Translations under genes and position numbers: made by a program
Shown here: positions 24,014 to 31,777 of the stretch, piece after piece
Position numbering within the stretch: the stretch's first letter is position 1
Layout: the number at the start of each line of letters is the position of its first letter
Notes under the pieces: model-generated
What the model was told of the DNA's origin: nothing
The model's database searches: none
The model's input: only the letters and a program-made list of their open reading frames with translations
Assembly (NCBI GenBank): GCA_944332295.1
Contig: CALVJR010000007.1
Location: forward strand, 1 to 52,101
Length of the DNA: 52,101 nucleotides
Origin: an uncultured Bacilli bacterium
Lineage (GTDB): Bacteria > Bacillota_I > Bacilli_A > RF39 > UBA660
Reading direction: 5' to 3'

Positions 24014-24772
24014 ATGAGACAAGATAAAAAACTAATGTTAGGAATGACAATTTTATTTTTAATCACATTTGTAATTTTTGGAACAATTGTTACAACAGAA
24101 AAACTAGCACCTTTTTTTACAGATAGAATAAAAACAAAATTTGAAACGTATCTAAAAGAAAACTATAAAACTGAAACAAAAAATCTAAAAATTGGAAAAA
24201 TAACTTATAAAAATCAAGTATATGAAGCAAAAGTAACAAATAAAGAAAATAAAAATCTATATTTTTCTATCTATTATCAAAATAAAAAAATCACAGATAC
24301 ATATAAAAAAGACTATATAAAAGGAACAACACTATTAAATAGTTTAGAAAATAATATAGAAAAAGAAATTGAAAAACAAATAAACAAAAAAGTAACAATT
24401 ACCTTTCCTTTAACATTAAACAAATATTCAAATACTATAAAACAAAAATTAATTAAGGAAGAAAATATAATATCATCAAAACTATATAATATTAGTTTTG
24501 AAATCACTTCTTCCATAGACCCTGTAGAAATCGCAAATAAAGTGCTAGAAATAACACAAAAACTACAAGAACAAAATATTGTACCAAATGAATATTCCAT
24601 AACTATTAATAATAAAAAAGAAAATACCAAATTAAAAGTAAATAATCTAACACAAACTACATTGGAATTTAATTCACTAACTCAAATAATTAATGATATA
24701 ATAAATAATAATGAAAGTGATATGATAAAGACAAATAATATTACTTATCAGTATGCTAAAGGAGGAAAATAA
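24014..24772 (+). CDS. Hypothetical membrane-anchored protein, 252 aa
   Basis: The product is unrecognised. It has one N-terminal membrane helix (LMLGMTILFLITFVIFGTIVT) and a Lys/Asn/Ile-rich extracytoplasmic part of about 220 residues with alternating beta-type segments (LKIGKITYKNQVYEAKVTN, LYFSIYYQNKKITDTYK). The first helix reads as an uncleaved anchor. The ribosome binding site is weak (GGTGGT). It precedes the HIT gene by only 2 nt, and the HIT ribosome binding site lies inside the end of this gene, so the two are one unit. The extreme A-richness matches other lineage-specific genes here. Confidence 0.7.
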   Translation: MRQDKKLMLGMTILFLITFVIFGTIVTTEKLAPFFTDRIKTKFETYLKENYKTETKNLKIGKITYKNQVYEAKVTNKENKNLYFSIYYQNKKITDTYKKDYIKGTTLLNSLENNIEKEIEKQINKKVTITFPLTLNKYSNTIKQKLIKEENIISSKLYNISFEITSSIDPVEIANKVLEITQKLQEQNIVPNEYSITINNKKENTKLKVNNLTQTTLEFNSLTQIINDIINNNESDMIKTNNITYQYAKGGK

Positions 24773-24774
24773 TC

Positions 24775-25158
24775 ATGAATGATTGCATTTTTTGTAAAAT
24801 AATAAAAGGAGAAATACCATCTTATACTATCTATGAAGACGAAAAAATGAAAGCTTTTCTAGATGTAAATCCAGTAAGTAACGGACATGTACTACTAATT
24901 CCTAAAAAACATTATAAAAACTTTCTAGATACACCAGATGAATTAATAAAAGAAATGTACCATATCATAAAAACAAAAATTTATCCATTATTAGAAGAAA
25001 AATTACAAATAACAGGTCTATCTATCTGCCAAATAGGAAAAGACGTAAATCACTATCATATCCATCTAATACCACAATATGAAAATGAGGAATTCGACTT
25101 TAAATACAACAAAGAAAACATAAAAGATGTAGAAGAAATCTATAATAAACTAAGTTAA
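24775..25158 (+). CDS. HIT-family nucleotide hydrolase/transferase
   Basis: The 127-aa protein begins CIFCKIIKGEIPSYTIYEDE, which contains the Cys-x-x-Cys usual in Hint-type proteins, and has the DVNPVSNGHVLLIPKKHYKNF segment. The histidine triad is HYHIHLIPQY (H-x-H-x-H). HIT proteins hydrolyse phosphoramidates or dinucleoside polyphosphates such as AMP-lysine. It is close to B. subtilis Hit, slightly shorter. A strong site (AAAGGAGG) precedes the ATG. Its last 9 nt overlap the end of the convergent CmpB-like gene, so there is no room for a separate terminator. Confidence 0.93.
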   Translation: MNDCIFCKIIKGEIPSYTIYEDEKMKAFLDVNPVSNGHVLLIPKKHYKNFLDTPDELIKEMYHIIKTKIYPLLEEKLQITGLSICQIGKDVNHYHIHLIPQYENEEFDFKYNKENIKDVEEIYNKLS

Positions 25159-25650
25159 AAAATAAGTAAGAACTGCATCACTTAAAATAAGACAAAGTGC
25201 CAAAATAGTTACCCATTTTGGTATTTTTTTTGTAATTTTTTTCTCAAGTGGCAAAATAACATAAACATAAACGATAGAAAATATTCCCCATAATAAACTC
25301 ATTCCTAAAGAAATATAAGGTCCAAAGTTAAACTTCTGATCACGATAATCCCAAAATACTTTATGAAATAACTTTTCAATAATAACACCACCTAATAACT
25401 CTAATAAAGAAAGCAAAATTACAACTGAAAAAAATAAAATAACTGTTTTCCATAATTTAGAACAATGTAATCTATGAAATATATTTCTACTAACGATAAC
25501 AACAATAACAGCACCAAAGCCATAAACAGGAACCCAGGGACCAAATAAAATTCCATTATTCATATTTGGAAAGAAAAAAGTTTTTAAAGAAGTTTCTAAA
25601 ACATATCCTAAAAAAGAACTAAGAAAAAATATATTCAAATAATAAAACAT
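25150..25650 (-). CDS. CmpB-like putative ABC transporter permease (PF06541 family)
   Basis: The 166-aa product has four to five membrane helices and the pattern of the ABC_trans_CmpB family: FFLSSFLGYVLETSLKTF at the start (usually GWxxE), FGPWVPVYGFGAVIVVIV (conserved GPxxPIYGxG), LLELLGGVIIEKLFHKVFWDYRD (conserved WDYS-type) and GPYISLGMSLLWGIFSIVYVYVI. Despite the name, transport has not been shown for this family. No ATPase gene is next to it. The start at 25650 has GGTGATTTT upstream; the frame is open a further 28 codons without a site. It shares 9 nt with the end of the HIT gene. Confidence 0.8.
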   Translation of the reverse strand: MFYYLNIFFLSSFLGYVLETSLKTFFFPNMNNGILFGPWVPVYGFGAVIVVIVSRNIFHRLHCSKLWKTVILFFSVVILLSLLELLGGVIIEKLFHKVFWDYRDQKFNFGPYISLGMSLLWGIFSIVYVYVILPLEKKITKKIPKWVTILALCLILSDAVLTYFLT

Positions 25651-25724
25651 AAAATCACCAGTTATAGTATGAACAAAATAATAAAAATCAAACAAAAAGA
25701 TAAGAATTAAATTCTTACCTCTAT

Positions 25725-25835
25725 TTAATAACACATTGTACCGCCTAAAATAATAGCTAATAAAATGTATAACACAATAATAATAACGAAACTATTATTT
25801 CTTTTTGGACAGGTATTGTTCTCAGGACAAGACAT
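25725..25835 (-). CDS. YjcZ-like mini-protein, 36 aa
   Basis: A 36-codon frame encodes MSCPENNTCPKR, then a hydrophobic helix (VIIIVLYILLAIILGGTMC). It has an excellent ribosome binding site (AAGGAGGTGTTTTA) that overlaps the stop of the preceding mini-gene. The hydrophobic segment resembles the YjcZ/YqjB-type sporulation peptides (pattern ALIVVLFILLIIVG), and the N-terminus has a CPxxxxCP pair. It is probably a membrane peptide, made together with the 26-aa peptide upstream. The function is unknown. Confidence 0.65.
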   Translation of the reverse strand: MSCPENNTCPKRNNSFVIIIVLYILLAIILGGTMCY

Positions 25836-25847
25836 TAAAACACCTCC

Positions 25848-25928
25848 TTAAATATAAGCACCTAAGATAATTATTAAAAGAATGAACAAAACTAGTATGA
25901 TAGCTGAAGACGAAATATAATTACTCAT
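25848..25928 (-). CDS. YjcZ-family sporulation mini-protein, 26 aa
   Basis: The 26-aa peptide MSNYISSSAIILVLFILLI... ends IILGAYI and matches the core of YjcZ-family proteins (short polar start, then a single helix of the form A-L/I-I-V-L-F-I-L-L-I-I-I). Such peptides are found in or made during sporulation in Bacilli. The ATG follows AAAGGAGGAAAAG. It heads a two-gene unit behind a sigma-K-like promoter. The short length leaves some doubt about homology, but the start site, promoter and tandem arrangement support a real gene. Confidence 0.75.
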   Translation of the reverse strand: MSNYISSSAIILVLFILLIIILGAYI

Positions 25929-25959
25929 ATCTTTTCCTCCTTTTTTTATGCTTTCATGA

Positions 25960-25986
25960 TATTTTATGGGAAAAGAAAATTTGTGT
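25960..25986 (-). promoter_or_regulatory. Sigma-K-like promoter for the YjcZ-like pair
   Basis: Minus strand AC (25986-25985), 16 nt, CATA-aaa-TA (25968-25960). This equals the B. subtilis sigma-K pattern AC-N16/17-CATAnnnTA. The predicted start would leave a leader of roughly 25 nt before the 26-aa gene. It may be chance in AT-rich DNA, but the product type fits mother-cell late sporulation. Confidence 0.5.
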
Positions 25987-26005
25987 GATTATATCCGTAT
26001 ATTTA

Positions 26006-26034
26006 TTGCATGAAATTATTTTTTTTGCTATGAT
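26006..26034 (+). promoter_or_regulatory. Sigma-A promoter of the prsA-like gene
   Basis: TTGCAT (26006-26011), 17-nt spacer, TATGAT (26029-26034), giving a very short leader before the ribosome binding site GGGAGG. Confidence 0.65.
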
Positions 26035-26057
26035 ATTCATTGATTGGGAGGAATTAT

Positions 26058-27053
26058 ATGAAGAAAAAAATAGGAATTAGTCTCTGCCTTATAAGTGCCC
26101 TAATACTAACAGTAACAGGGTGTGGTAAAAAAGCAGAACTAGATGATAACAAAACAGCTGTATCATTAAAAGGAATAAAAATAACAGCAACTGACTACTA
26201 TAATGAAATTAAAACATCAAATATTTCTAAATTAGTAGATATGATTGATCATCAATTATTTGATGAAAAATATAAAGCAGACGATGAAGAAAATCAAGCT
26301 GTAAAAGAACAAATAGATCAATTAAAAGAAAGTTATAGTGATGAGACTACATTCCAAAGCGTAATACAACAATACTTTGGAGTAAACTCAGAAGAAGAAT
26401 TAGAAGATATGTTACATCTAGAATATAAAAGAAACAAAGCAGTAGAAGAGTTTGTAGCAGATAACTTAACTGATAAAGAAATTGAAGACTATTATGATGA
26501 AAATATCATAGGAGATATTAAAGCAAGTCACATCTTAATTACACCTGATGTAGATAGTGACGCAACAGAAGAAGAACAAGAGAAAGCAGAAGAAAAAGCT
26601 AAGAAACAAGCAGAAAAAATTATTAAAAGATTAGATGAAGGTGAAGACTTCGCAGAACTTGCTAAAGAATATTCTGACGATGAAGCAACTGCAAAAAATG
26701 GTGGAGACTTAGACTACTTCAATACAGATGATATGGACGAAAATTTTATGGAAGCAGTAAAAAAATTAAAAAATGATGAATATACTAAAGAACCAGTAAA
26801 AACACAATATGGTTACCATATTATCTTAAAAGTTGATCAAAAAGAAAAACCAAAATTAAAAGAAGTAAAAGATACAATTAAAGAAACACTAGCAAACAAT
26901 AAACTAAATAATAATTCTACACTTCATTATGAAACTCTAATGGATATTAGAGAAGAAAACAATATTAAATGGAACGATGATGAATTAGAAAAACAATATA
27001 ACGATTTTATGGATCAATTAATTAAAGCGGCATCATCAAGTACTACAAACTAA
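26058..27053 (+). CDS. prsA: PrsA-like foldase lipoprotein (parvulin peptidyl-prolyl isomerase)
   Basis: The 331-aa lipoprotein has a type II signal peptide with lipobox LTVTGC (lipidated Cys about 22). The helical SurA-like N-terminal domain follows, then a parvulin PPIase domain (about 150-245): IKASHILITPDV, GEDFAELAKEYSDDEATAKNGGDLDYF, and VKTQYGYHIILK. A helical C-terminal part closes the protein. PrsA helps exported proteins, including penicillin-binding proteins, fold outside the membrane, which fits a window rich in wall enzymes. Start at 26058 after GGGAGGAATTAT. The stop abuts a bidirectional terminator. Confidence 0.93.
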   Translation: MKKKIGISLCLISALILTVTGCGKKAELDDNKTAVSLKGIKITATDYYNEIKTSNISKLVDMIDHQLFDEKYKADDEENQAVKEQIDQLKESYSDETTFQSVIQQYFGVNSEEELEDMLHLEYKRNKAVEEFVADNLTDKEIEDYYDENIIGDIKASHILITPDVDSDATEEEQEKAEEKAKKQAEKIIKRLDEGEDFAELAKEYSDDEATAKNGGDLDYFNTDDMDENFMEAVKKLKNDEYTKEPVKTQYGYHIILKVDQKEKPKLKEVKDTIKETLANNKLNNNSTLHYETLMDIREENNIKWNDDELEKQYNDFMDQLIKAASSSTTN

Positions 27054-27080
27054 AAAGTACCAAAAGGTACTTTTATTTTG
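27053..27080. terminator. Bidirectional terminator between prsA and the GT-C-like gene
   Basis: AAAAGTACC-aaaa-GGTACTTTT, a perfect 9-bp stem that serves both convergent genes. Confidence 0.85.
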
Positions 27081-28491
27081 TCTTAAATATTAAACATTCC
27101 TTATCCTTATAAATCAATTCATATTCAGACTCTATAGATAAAAAACTAGCAATACCCGACTTTTTAGGAACAATAAAATAATCAAACTGATATTTATCAA
27201 TCAATTCATAAAAGTGATAAGAAAGTCTAGATATATCCTGATAATCCTTATAAATATATTTAGAATACAAATCGGCTCTACCATCAATAAACACAGGAAT
27301 ATCTTGATAAATTAGATAAGCTCCATAATCGTAATAATTAAATAGCCTCTTAGGATTTTCCTCTTTTAATACCGAAATAGCATCATCAGACAAGCTCCTT
27401 GTAGAAAGAACTTTAGAATAAGAAAAAGAAGAAGCAAAAACAACCAATAATAAGCAAGAAAAAGTAAGAAGTAAAACGCAAGAATAAGAATCCAACTTTC
27501 TTTTAGGTACATAATAAAAAATAAACATAGACCATACAATATAACTAAAAAACCAAAACCGAATACTCTTTAATCCTAAATATAAAAAGAATAAATAAAA
27601 AACAGCATCAATAAGTCTTATTTTTTTCTTACTAAAAATCATTACTATTAAAGTTATCAAAGCAAAAGCAAAATAAACATAATGAGAAATATAATTCAAA
27701 TTACTAGGTTGCCATTCCGCAATCGTAGAAAGCATCAAGCTATCTGCCATATTCTGATAAGGATAAAAAAGCATCTGAATACCATGTGGATTAATTACAA
27801 TTGCTATCATACATAAAACAGCAACTATAAGATAAGTAAAAATTTGCTTTTTAGACAGTCTTTCTGCTTCAATCTTTGAAAATGAAAACTGAAACAATCC
27901 ACAAAATAAAGCAAGTATACATAATAAATATGGTAGATTAGACGATCCTCCATGAACATTAGCCCAGACAAGACTAATAATAGGTAAAAAATAAATTCGT
28001 CTAGAATTAGGATGATAAAAATAATAAAAAATAAGATAAACACTAAATGCCAAAAGTAAAAAACTAAACAGTTGTGGTCGACCACTAAGCCCTGTAAAAA
28101 TCAAAGTAAAAAAGACAGTCCAAAGTAAAGTAAATGGCATATTTTTAAGATATTCTTTTCTTTGACTAAGAAAAAGAAAAAATATCAAAAATAATGTAGA
28201 TGAAAAAACATAAATAAACAAATGCGCATCCCTAAAAATTAAAGATAGATAATAAAGAAAAACTTCAAATAACCATTCATGAGAAATCCAAGGAAATTGA
28301 AATAAACTCCAAGAAAAAACATCATGAGTGAGTAATACTGAATGATTAACCATATACTCCCCTGCTTTAAAATGCCAAAAATAATCAATATCCATCCTTA
28401 AAAAAAGCATTAAAAACAAAGCAAAACAAAGTAAAAAGACAGAAAAAGAAAATACTAACTTATGTTTCAAAATAAAGTTTTTAATCCTCAT
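27073..28491 (-). CDS. GT-C-like polytopic membrane protein
   Basis: The 472-aa protein has about 10-11 membrane helices. The first extracellular loop carries the acidic motif DIDYFWHFKAGEYM followed by HDVFSWS and WISHEWLFEVFLYY, a layout shared with GT-C-fold glycosyltransferases using polyprenyl-phosphate sugars. A second loop has WANVHGGSSNLPYLL. The C-terminal soluble part reads LFNYYDYGAYLIYQDIPVFIDGRADLYSK, which is typical of an uncharacterised family of such proteins. A role in decorating a wall or envelope glycan is inferred. The gene overlaps the end of recX by 11 nt, an unusual partner. The ribosome binding site AAAGGG is weak. Confidence 0.75.
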   Translation of the reverse strand: MRIKNFILKHKLVFSFSVFLLCFALFLMLFLRMDIDYFWHFKAGEYMVNHSVLLTHDVFSWSLFQFPWISHEWLFEVFLYYLSLIFRDAHLFIYVFSSTLFLIFFLFLSQRKEYLKNMPFTLLWTVFFTLIFTGLSGRPQLFSFLLLAFSVYLIFYYFYHPNSRRIYFLPIISLVWANVHGGSSNLPYLLCILALFCGLFQFSFSKIEAERLSKKQIFTYLIVAVLCMIAIVINPHGIQMLFYPYQNMADSLMLSTIAEWQPSNLNYISHYVYFAFALITLIVMIFSKKKIRLIDAVFYLFFLYLGLKSIRFWFFSYIVWSMFIFYYVPKRKLDSYSCVLLLTFSCLLLVVFASSFSYSKVLSTRSLSDDAISVLKEENPKRLFNYYDYGAYLIYQDIPVFIDGRADLYSKYIYKDYQDISRLSYHFYELIDKYQFDYFIVPKKSGIASFLSIESEYELIYKDKECLIFKTK

Positions 28492-29227
28492 AATATAACC
28501 CTTTCTGATATAGCTTTTCTTTAATTTTATATTCTAACTCCCTTCCAGAATATTTTTTACTTAATCTACGATAAAGTTTATCATACTCTCTTTTTTGGAT
28601 ATCTTTAGTGTCAGTAAACTCAACATTACCCAAACCTTCTTCAATAACAGAAACATCATATCCTAAAGTTTGTAAATCATGAATAATTTTCTTCCGTAAA
28701 ACCATACCCCCTCGACTACGATTACTCTTAATTAATCTACTAGCAACTTTCTCAATTTTTACAAGCTGCTCTTCTTTAGAAAAAACAGTTAATTCTCTAT
28801 AAATAATATCCGAAGATAACCCTTTATCTAATAACTCTCTTTCTATTTTTAAAGGTCCCTTAGAAGTAGTAACCATTTGTTGATTAATATAAGCTTTCGC
28901 AAAACTAGTATCATCCAAATATCCTTGATTTAATAATTTAGCAATAGCCTTATCAACATATTCGAAAGGATATTGCTTCTTTAATAATAAATCTTTTAAC
29001 TCTTTTACTGATTTAAACCTAGTTTTTAAAGACTTTAAAGCAACATAATATACATCATATTCTTGATTCATTTGAAAAATATTTTCCTGATCTTCCTCAT
29101 CAATAGTTTTTTTCAATAACAAATCAAAATTTAAAATAACATCTTCATATAAAGACAACTCTTCTCCAGATTCGAGCATTAATTCATACTGACCATTTTT
29201 CTTCTTCTTGTATTTTAATATTTTCAT
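28481..29227 (-). CDS. recX: RecX, regulator of RecA
   Basis: The 248-aa protein has the RecX three-helix repeats: ALKSLKTRFKSVKELKDLLLKKQY..YVDKAIAKLLNQGYLDDTSFAKAYINQQM, then KGPLKIERELLDKGLSSDIIYREL, and a C-terminal repeat with YRRLSKKYSGRELEYKIKEKLYQKGL. The N-terminal domain (about 1-60) is the extra beta-domain found in Firmicute RecX. RecX binds RecA filaments and caps their growth. recA lies about 14 kb away on the same strand, so they are not co-transcribed here. It is coupled to the downstream GT-C-like gene by an 11-nt overlap. Confidence 0.92.
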   Translation of the reverse strand: MKILKYKKKKNGQYELMLESGEELSLYEDVILNFDLLLKKTIDEEDQENIFQMNQEYDVYYVALKSLKTRFKSVKELKDLLLKKQYPFEYVDKAIAKLLNQGYLDDTSFAKAYINQQMVTTSKGPLKIERELLDKGLSSDIIYRELTVFSKEEQLVKIEKVASRLIKSNRSRGGMVLRKKIIHDLQTLGYDVSVIEEGLGNVEFTDTKDIQKREYDKLYRRLSKKYSGRELEYKIKEKLYQKGLYYED

Positions 29228-29252
29228 ACCATCACCTAAAAATAGTATAACA

Positions 29253-29281
29253 TGAAAAAAAGAAGAAAAGTACTACTTCTC
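29253..29281 (-). terminator. Intrinsic terminator of rpoZ
   Basis: Minus strand GAGAAGTA pairs with TACTTTTC (one G-T) and is followed by TTCTTTTTTT. The TAG stop is at the tip of the hairpin. Confidence 0.65.
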
Positions 29282-29479
29282 TCCCTTCTTTATCTCAATA
29301 AGTCCTTCTGTAATTTCTTCTAAAGATTTTCCAATATTTTTCTTACTCTTATATGAAGATGCTGGCATTTGTAAATACCCTGTCCTTGATATCTCTTTAC
29401 TACGTCTAGCAGCAATATGAACAAGTTCGTATTTAGAATCTACAATATTAAGTAATTTATCAATAGAAGGATAAATCAT
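29273..29479 (-). CDS. rpoZ: DNA-directed RNA polymerase omega subunit
   Basis: The 68-aa product matches omega: MIYPSIDKLLNIVDSKYELVHIAARRSKEI is the conserved N-terminal helix pair (usually LxxxxxSKYxLVxxxAKRAR), and SLEEITEGLIEIKKGEK is the Firmicute-type end. It binds the beta-prime subunit and aids RNA polymerase assembly. The start is the ATG at 29479 after GGGAG; the frame is open 58 more codons upstream, but that part is hydrophobic noise with no site. In most Firmicutes rpoZ follows gmk; here gmk is not adjacent and the upstream neighbour is a small membrane protein. Confidence 0.92.
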   Translation of the reverse strand: MIYPSIDKLLNIVDSKYELVHIAARRSKEISRTGYLQMPASSYKSKKNIGKSLEEITEGLIEIKKGEK

Positions 29480-29559
29480 TTGTATCACACTCCCTAGTAT
29501 TAGAATAAAACACATTATAAAAATAATCAAGAAACATGACAGAATTAGACACAAAGAAT

Positions 29560-29892
29560 TTATCTTAACTTTTGAAAATATAGAAGAAAGCATACTCCAG
29601 TAACCAAAAAAGCACTTCCATACAACCGAATTAAATAAGCTTGCTTTTGACAATTGGGAACTTGTCTATACAATCGATAATTTCTAATTAAAAAATACAA
29701 ATAAATAAAAAAAGTAATCGTAAGTGTCAAAGTAAAAATAGAATTAGATTCTATCCTATAATATTCATTATGACTATGGATATACTTCTTTTCATCATAA
29801 TCACCATAAATGTTTAAAATAGCCAAACCAATAAAAATTACCCATAAAAAATCTTCAAAATCTAATCTAAAAAGTTCACTATCTATATTCAT
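29560..29892 (-). CDS. Small membrane protein, 110 aa, two to three helices
   Basis: The product (MNIDSELFRLDFEDFLWVIFIGLAILNIYGD, then IFTLTLTITFFIYLYFLIRNYRLY and LIRLYGSAFLVTGVCFLLYF) has three hydrophobic helices and no known domain. I recall similar unnamed proteins in low-GC Firmicutes, without a function. No clear ribosome binding site is seen at the ATG at 29892, which is a weak point; the ATG twelve codons upstream has none either. It lies downstream of the cotD-like gene's terminator and 80 nt upstream of rpoZ. Confidence 0.6.
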   Translation of the reverse strand: MNIDSELFRLDFEDFLWVIFIGLAILNIYGDYDEKKYIHSHNEYYRIESNSIFTLTLTITFFIYLYFLIRNYRLYRQVPNCQKQAYLIRLYGSAFLVTGVCFLLYFQKLR

Positions 29893-29926
29893 AGTAAAAT
29901 ATATTTTTATTATTGATAAATAATAC

Positions 29927-29966
29927 AAAAACGAGCATGATAAAACATCTTAATCAGCTCGTTTTA
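29927..29966 (-). terminator. Intrinsic terminator of the CotD-like gene
   Basis: Minus strand AAACGAGC...GAT pairs with ATC...GCTCGTTT (long stem with small internal mismatch), followed by TTTTTG. Confidence 0.8.
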
Positions 29967-29975
29967 AATAATAAC

Positions 29976-30314
29976 TTATCTAAACTGACAACAAGAACCA
30001 CATTGTACATTACTAACTACGTTCTCTTCAGAACAAGTATACTGTGGACGATAAGTATGTCTAAACACATGATGATTTATGATTCTAGTATGAATTGGAC
30101 AAACATGAGGAACATCATGAACAATCGTTTTATGAATACATTTTTGTTGAACACCCTCTTGAACAGGACATCCCATACCAGAAGACATATTCATGTTCAT
30201 ATTCATACCATTCATCTCACCATTCATATTAATATCAACATTCATATCATTATCAACTACATTATTGTTACCCATAACAGTAGAATCAAAATCAAATTTA
30301 TTTTGATCAAACAT
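29976..30314 (-). CDS. CotD-family spore coat protein
   Basis: The 112-aa product has an Asn/Met-rich first half (GNNNVVDNDMNVDINMNGEMNG, MNMNMNMSSG). The Cys/His-rich second half is typical of CotD: KTIVHDVPHVCPIHTRIINHHVFRHTYRPQYTC ... QCGSCCQF. The pattern VPHxxPxHTxxxNHxxFxH matches B. subtilis CotD. It is a structural protein of the inner spore coat, made in the mother cell. The ATG follows AGGAGGTAATTAT. A CATATGATA element upstream (minus strand, about 30 nt before the ATG) could be a sporulation-sigma -10 box, but no matching -35 was found. Confidence 0.88.
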   Translation of the reverse strand: MFDQNKFDFDSTVMGNNNVVDNDMNVDINMNGEMNGMNMNMNMSSGMGCPVQEGVQQKCIHKTIVHDVPHVCPIHTRIINHHVFRHTYRPQYTCSEENVVSNVQCGSCCQFR

Positions 30315-30398
30315 TATAATTACCTCCTATATTTTATCATATGTAAGAGATAATTTTAGAAAACGACAAACGCCCAACACACTACAATACAAAATACA

Positions 30399-31706
30399 TT
30401 AAAATGGTAATTTCATATTGCCATTAGCAAATTGCTTCATCATCTTTTTCATCTGATCAAATTGTTGCAATAACTTATTCACTTCTTGTACAGATCTACC
30501 ACTACCTTGAGCAATTCTTGTTTTACGACTAGCCTTAATAATCTCAGGATGACGTCTTTCCTTTGGTGTCATAGATAAAACGATAGCCTCAATATGTGCA
30601 AGTTGCTTTGGATCAATCTTAACATTAGTAAGTCCCATTTTTTTAGCACCAGGAAATAGTTTTAATAAATTCTCAAGAGGTCCTAATTTTTTCATCTGCT
30701 TCATAGTAGATAAAAAATCTTCTAAATCAAACTTACCCTGCTGCATTCTTTTAGCAGTCTTCTCTGCTTCCTTCTCATCAAAAGCTTCTGTTGCTTTTTC
30801 TACCAAAGAAACAATATCACCCATACCAAGAATACGTCCTGCCATACGTTCTGGATCAAAAGAATCAAGCCCATCTAGTTTTTCAGAAACACCAATAAAC
30901 TTAATTGGTACATGTGTTAAATGACGAACAGAAAGTGCAACACCACCTCTGGTATCACCATCTAGTTTTGTAAGAATTACTCCAGTAAGTGGTAACTTAT
31001 CATGAAATCCAGTAATAACATTAATAGCATCTTGACCCATCATAGAATCAATAACTAATAATATCTCGTCTGGATTTACCTCAAGACGAACATTTTCAAG
31101 CTCATCCATTAGCTCTTCATCAATATGTAATCGACCTGCAGTATCAATTAATACATAATCATAATGATTCTCTTTCGCATAATTAATCGCATTTCTAGAA
31201 ATTTCTACAGGATTTCCTTTACCCTCTTCATAAACTTCTATATTTAACTGCTTACCAATTTGCTTCAACTGATCAATTGCTGCTGGACGATAAACATCAC
31301 AAGCAACTAGTAAAGGCTTCTTAGCATGTTTTTTTCTTAAAAAATTAGCAAGCTTTCCAATAGTAGTAGTCTTACCAGAACCTTGTAATCCTACTAACAT
31401 CAAAATAGCAGGATTACCATTTAAACAAATATCTGCCTGTTCTCCACCAAGTAACTCAGTAAGTTCATCTTTAACAATCTTAACAAATAAATCACCCGGA
31501 TTAATACTACTAGCAACTTCTTCTCCCAGTGCCTTTTCTTTAACTGTATTGGTAAACTCTTTAACAACCTTATAATTAACGTCTGCCTCTAATAATGCTA
31601 AACGAATCTCTCGCATCATATCAGAAATATTATCTTCTGTAATTTTTCCATAACCTTTAATTTTATGAATCGCATTCTGTAAACGATCTCCTAAACTTTC
31701 AAACAT
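30399..31706 (-). CDS. ffh: Signal recognition particle protein Ffh
   Basis: The 435-aa SRP54 GTPase has the N domain (MFESLGDRLQNAIHKIKGYGKITEDNI), the G domain with P-loop GLQGSGKTTTIGKLA, DTAGR and TKLDGDTRGG, and a methionine-rich M domain (FLSTMKQMKKLGPLENLLKLFPGAKKMG, ending QQFDQMKKMMKQFANGNMKLPF). It binds 4.5S RNA and nascent membrane proteins and docks with FtsY, which is encoded about 5 kb away in the same window. The start at 31706 follows AGGTGATGAT. ylxM, its usual Bacillus neighbour, lies with ftsY here instead. Confidence 0.97.
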   Translation of the reverse strand: MFESLGDRLQNAIHKIKGYGKITEDNISDMMREIRLALLEADVNYKVVKEFTNTVKEKALGEEVASSINPGDLFVKIVKDELTELLGGEQADICLNGNPAILMLVGLQGSGKTTTIGKLANFLRKKHAKKPLLVACDVYRPAAIDQLKQIGKQLNIEVYEEGKGNPVEISRNAINYAKENHYDYVLIDTAGRLHIDEELMDELENVRLEVNPDEILLVIDSMMGQDAINVITGFHDKLPLTGVILTKLDGDTRGGVALSVRHLTHVPIKFIGVSEKLDGLDSFDPERMAGRILGMGDIVSLVEKATEAFDEKEAEKTAKRMQQGKFDLEDFLSTMKQMKKLGPLENLLKLFPGAKKMGLTNVKIDPKQLAHIEAIVLSMTPKERRHPEIIKASRKTRIAQGSGRSVQEVNKLLQQFDQMKKMMKQFANGNMKLPF

Positions 31707-31723
31707 ATCATCACCTAGCAATT

Positions 31724-31752
31724 ATTATACAAAAAAATAAAAAACAAGTAAA
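31724..31752 (-). promoter_or_regulatory. Candidate promoter of ffh
   Basis: Minus strand TTTACT (31752-31747), 17-nt spacer, TATAAT (31729-31724), directly after the herA-like gene's terminator. Confidence 0.55.
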
Positions 31753-31777
31753 TGAAAAAAACAGGTTTACCCTGTTT
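31753..31777 (-). terminator. Intrinsic terminator of the HerA-like gene
   Basis: Minus strand AACAGG-gtaaa-CCTGTT followed by TTTTTC; the stem touches the stop codon. Confidence 0.8.

Noticed and set aside
29480..29653. 58-codon N-terminal extension of rpoZ
   Set aside because: Hydrophobic noise without a ribosome binding site; omega homologues start at MIYPSIDKLL, which has its own GGGAG site.
29913..30353. Plus-strand frame of 146 codons opposite the CotD-like gene
   Set aside because: Thr/Asn/His-rich antisense shadow caused by the biased composition of the coat protein; no ribosome binding site.
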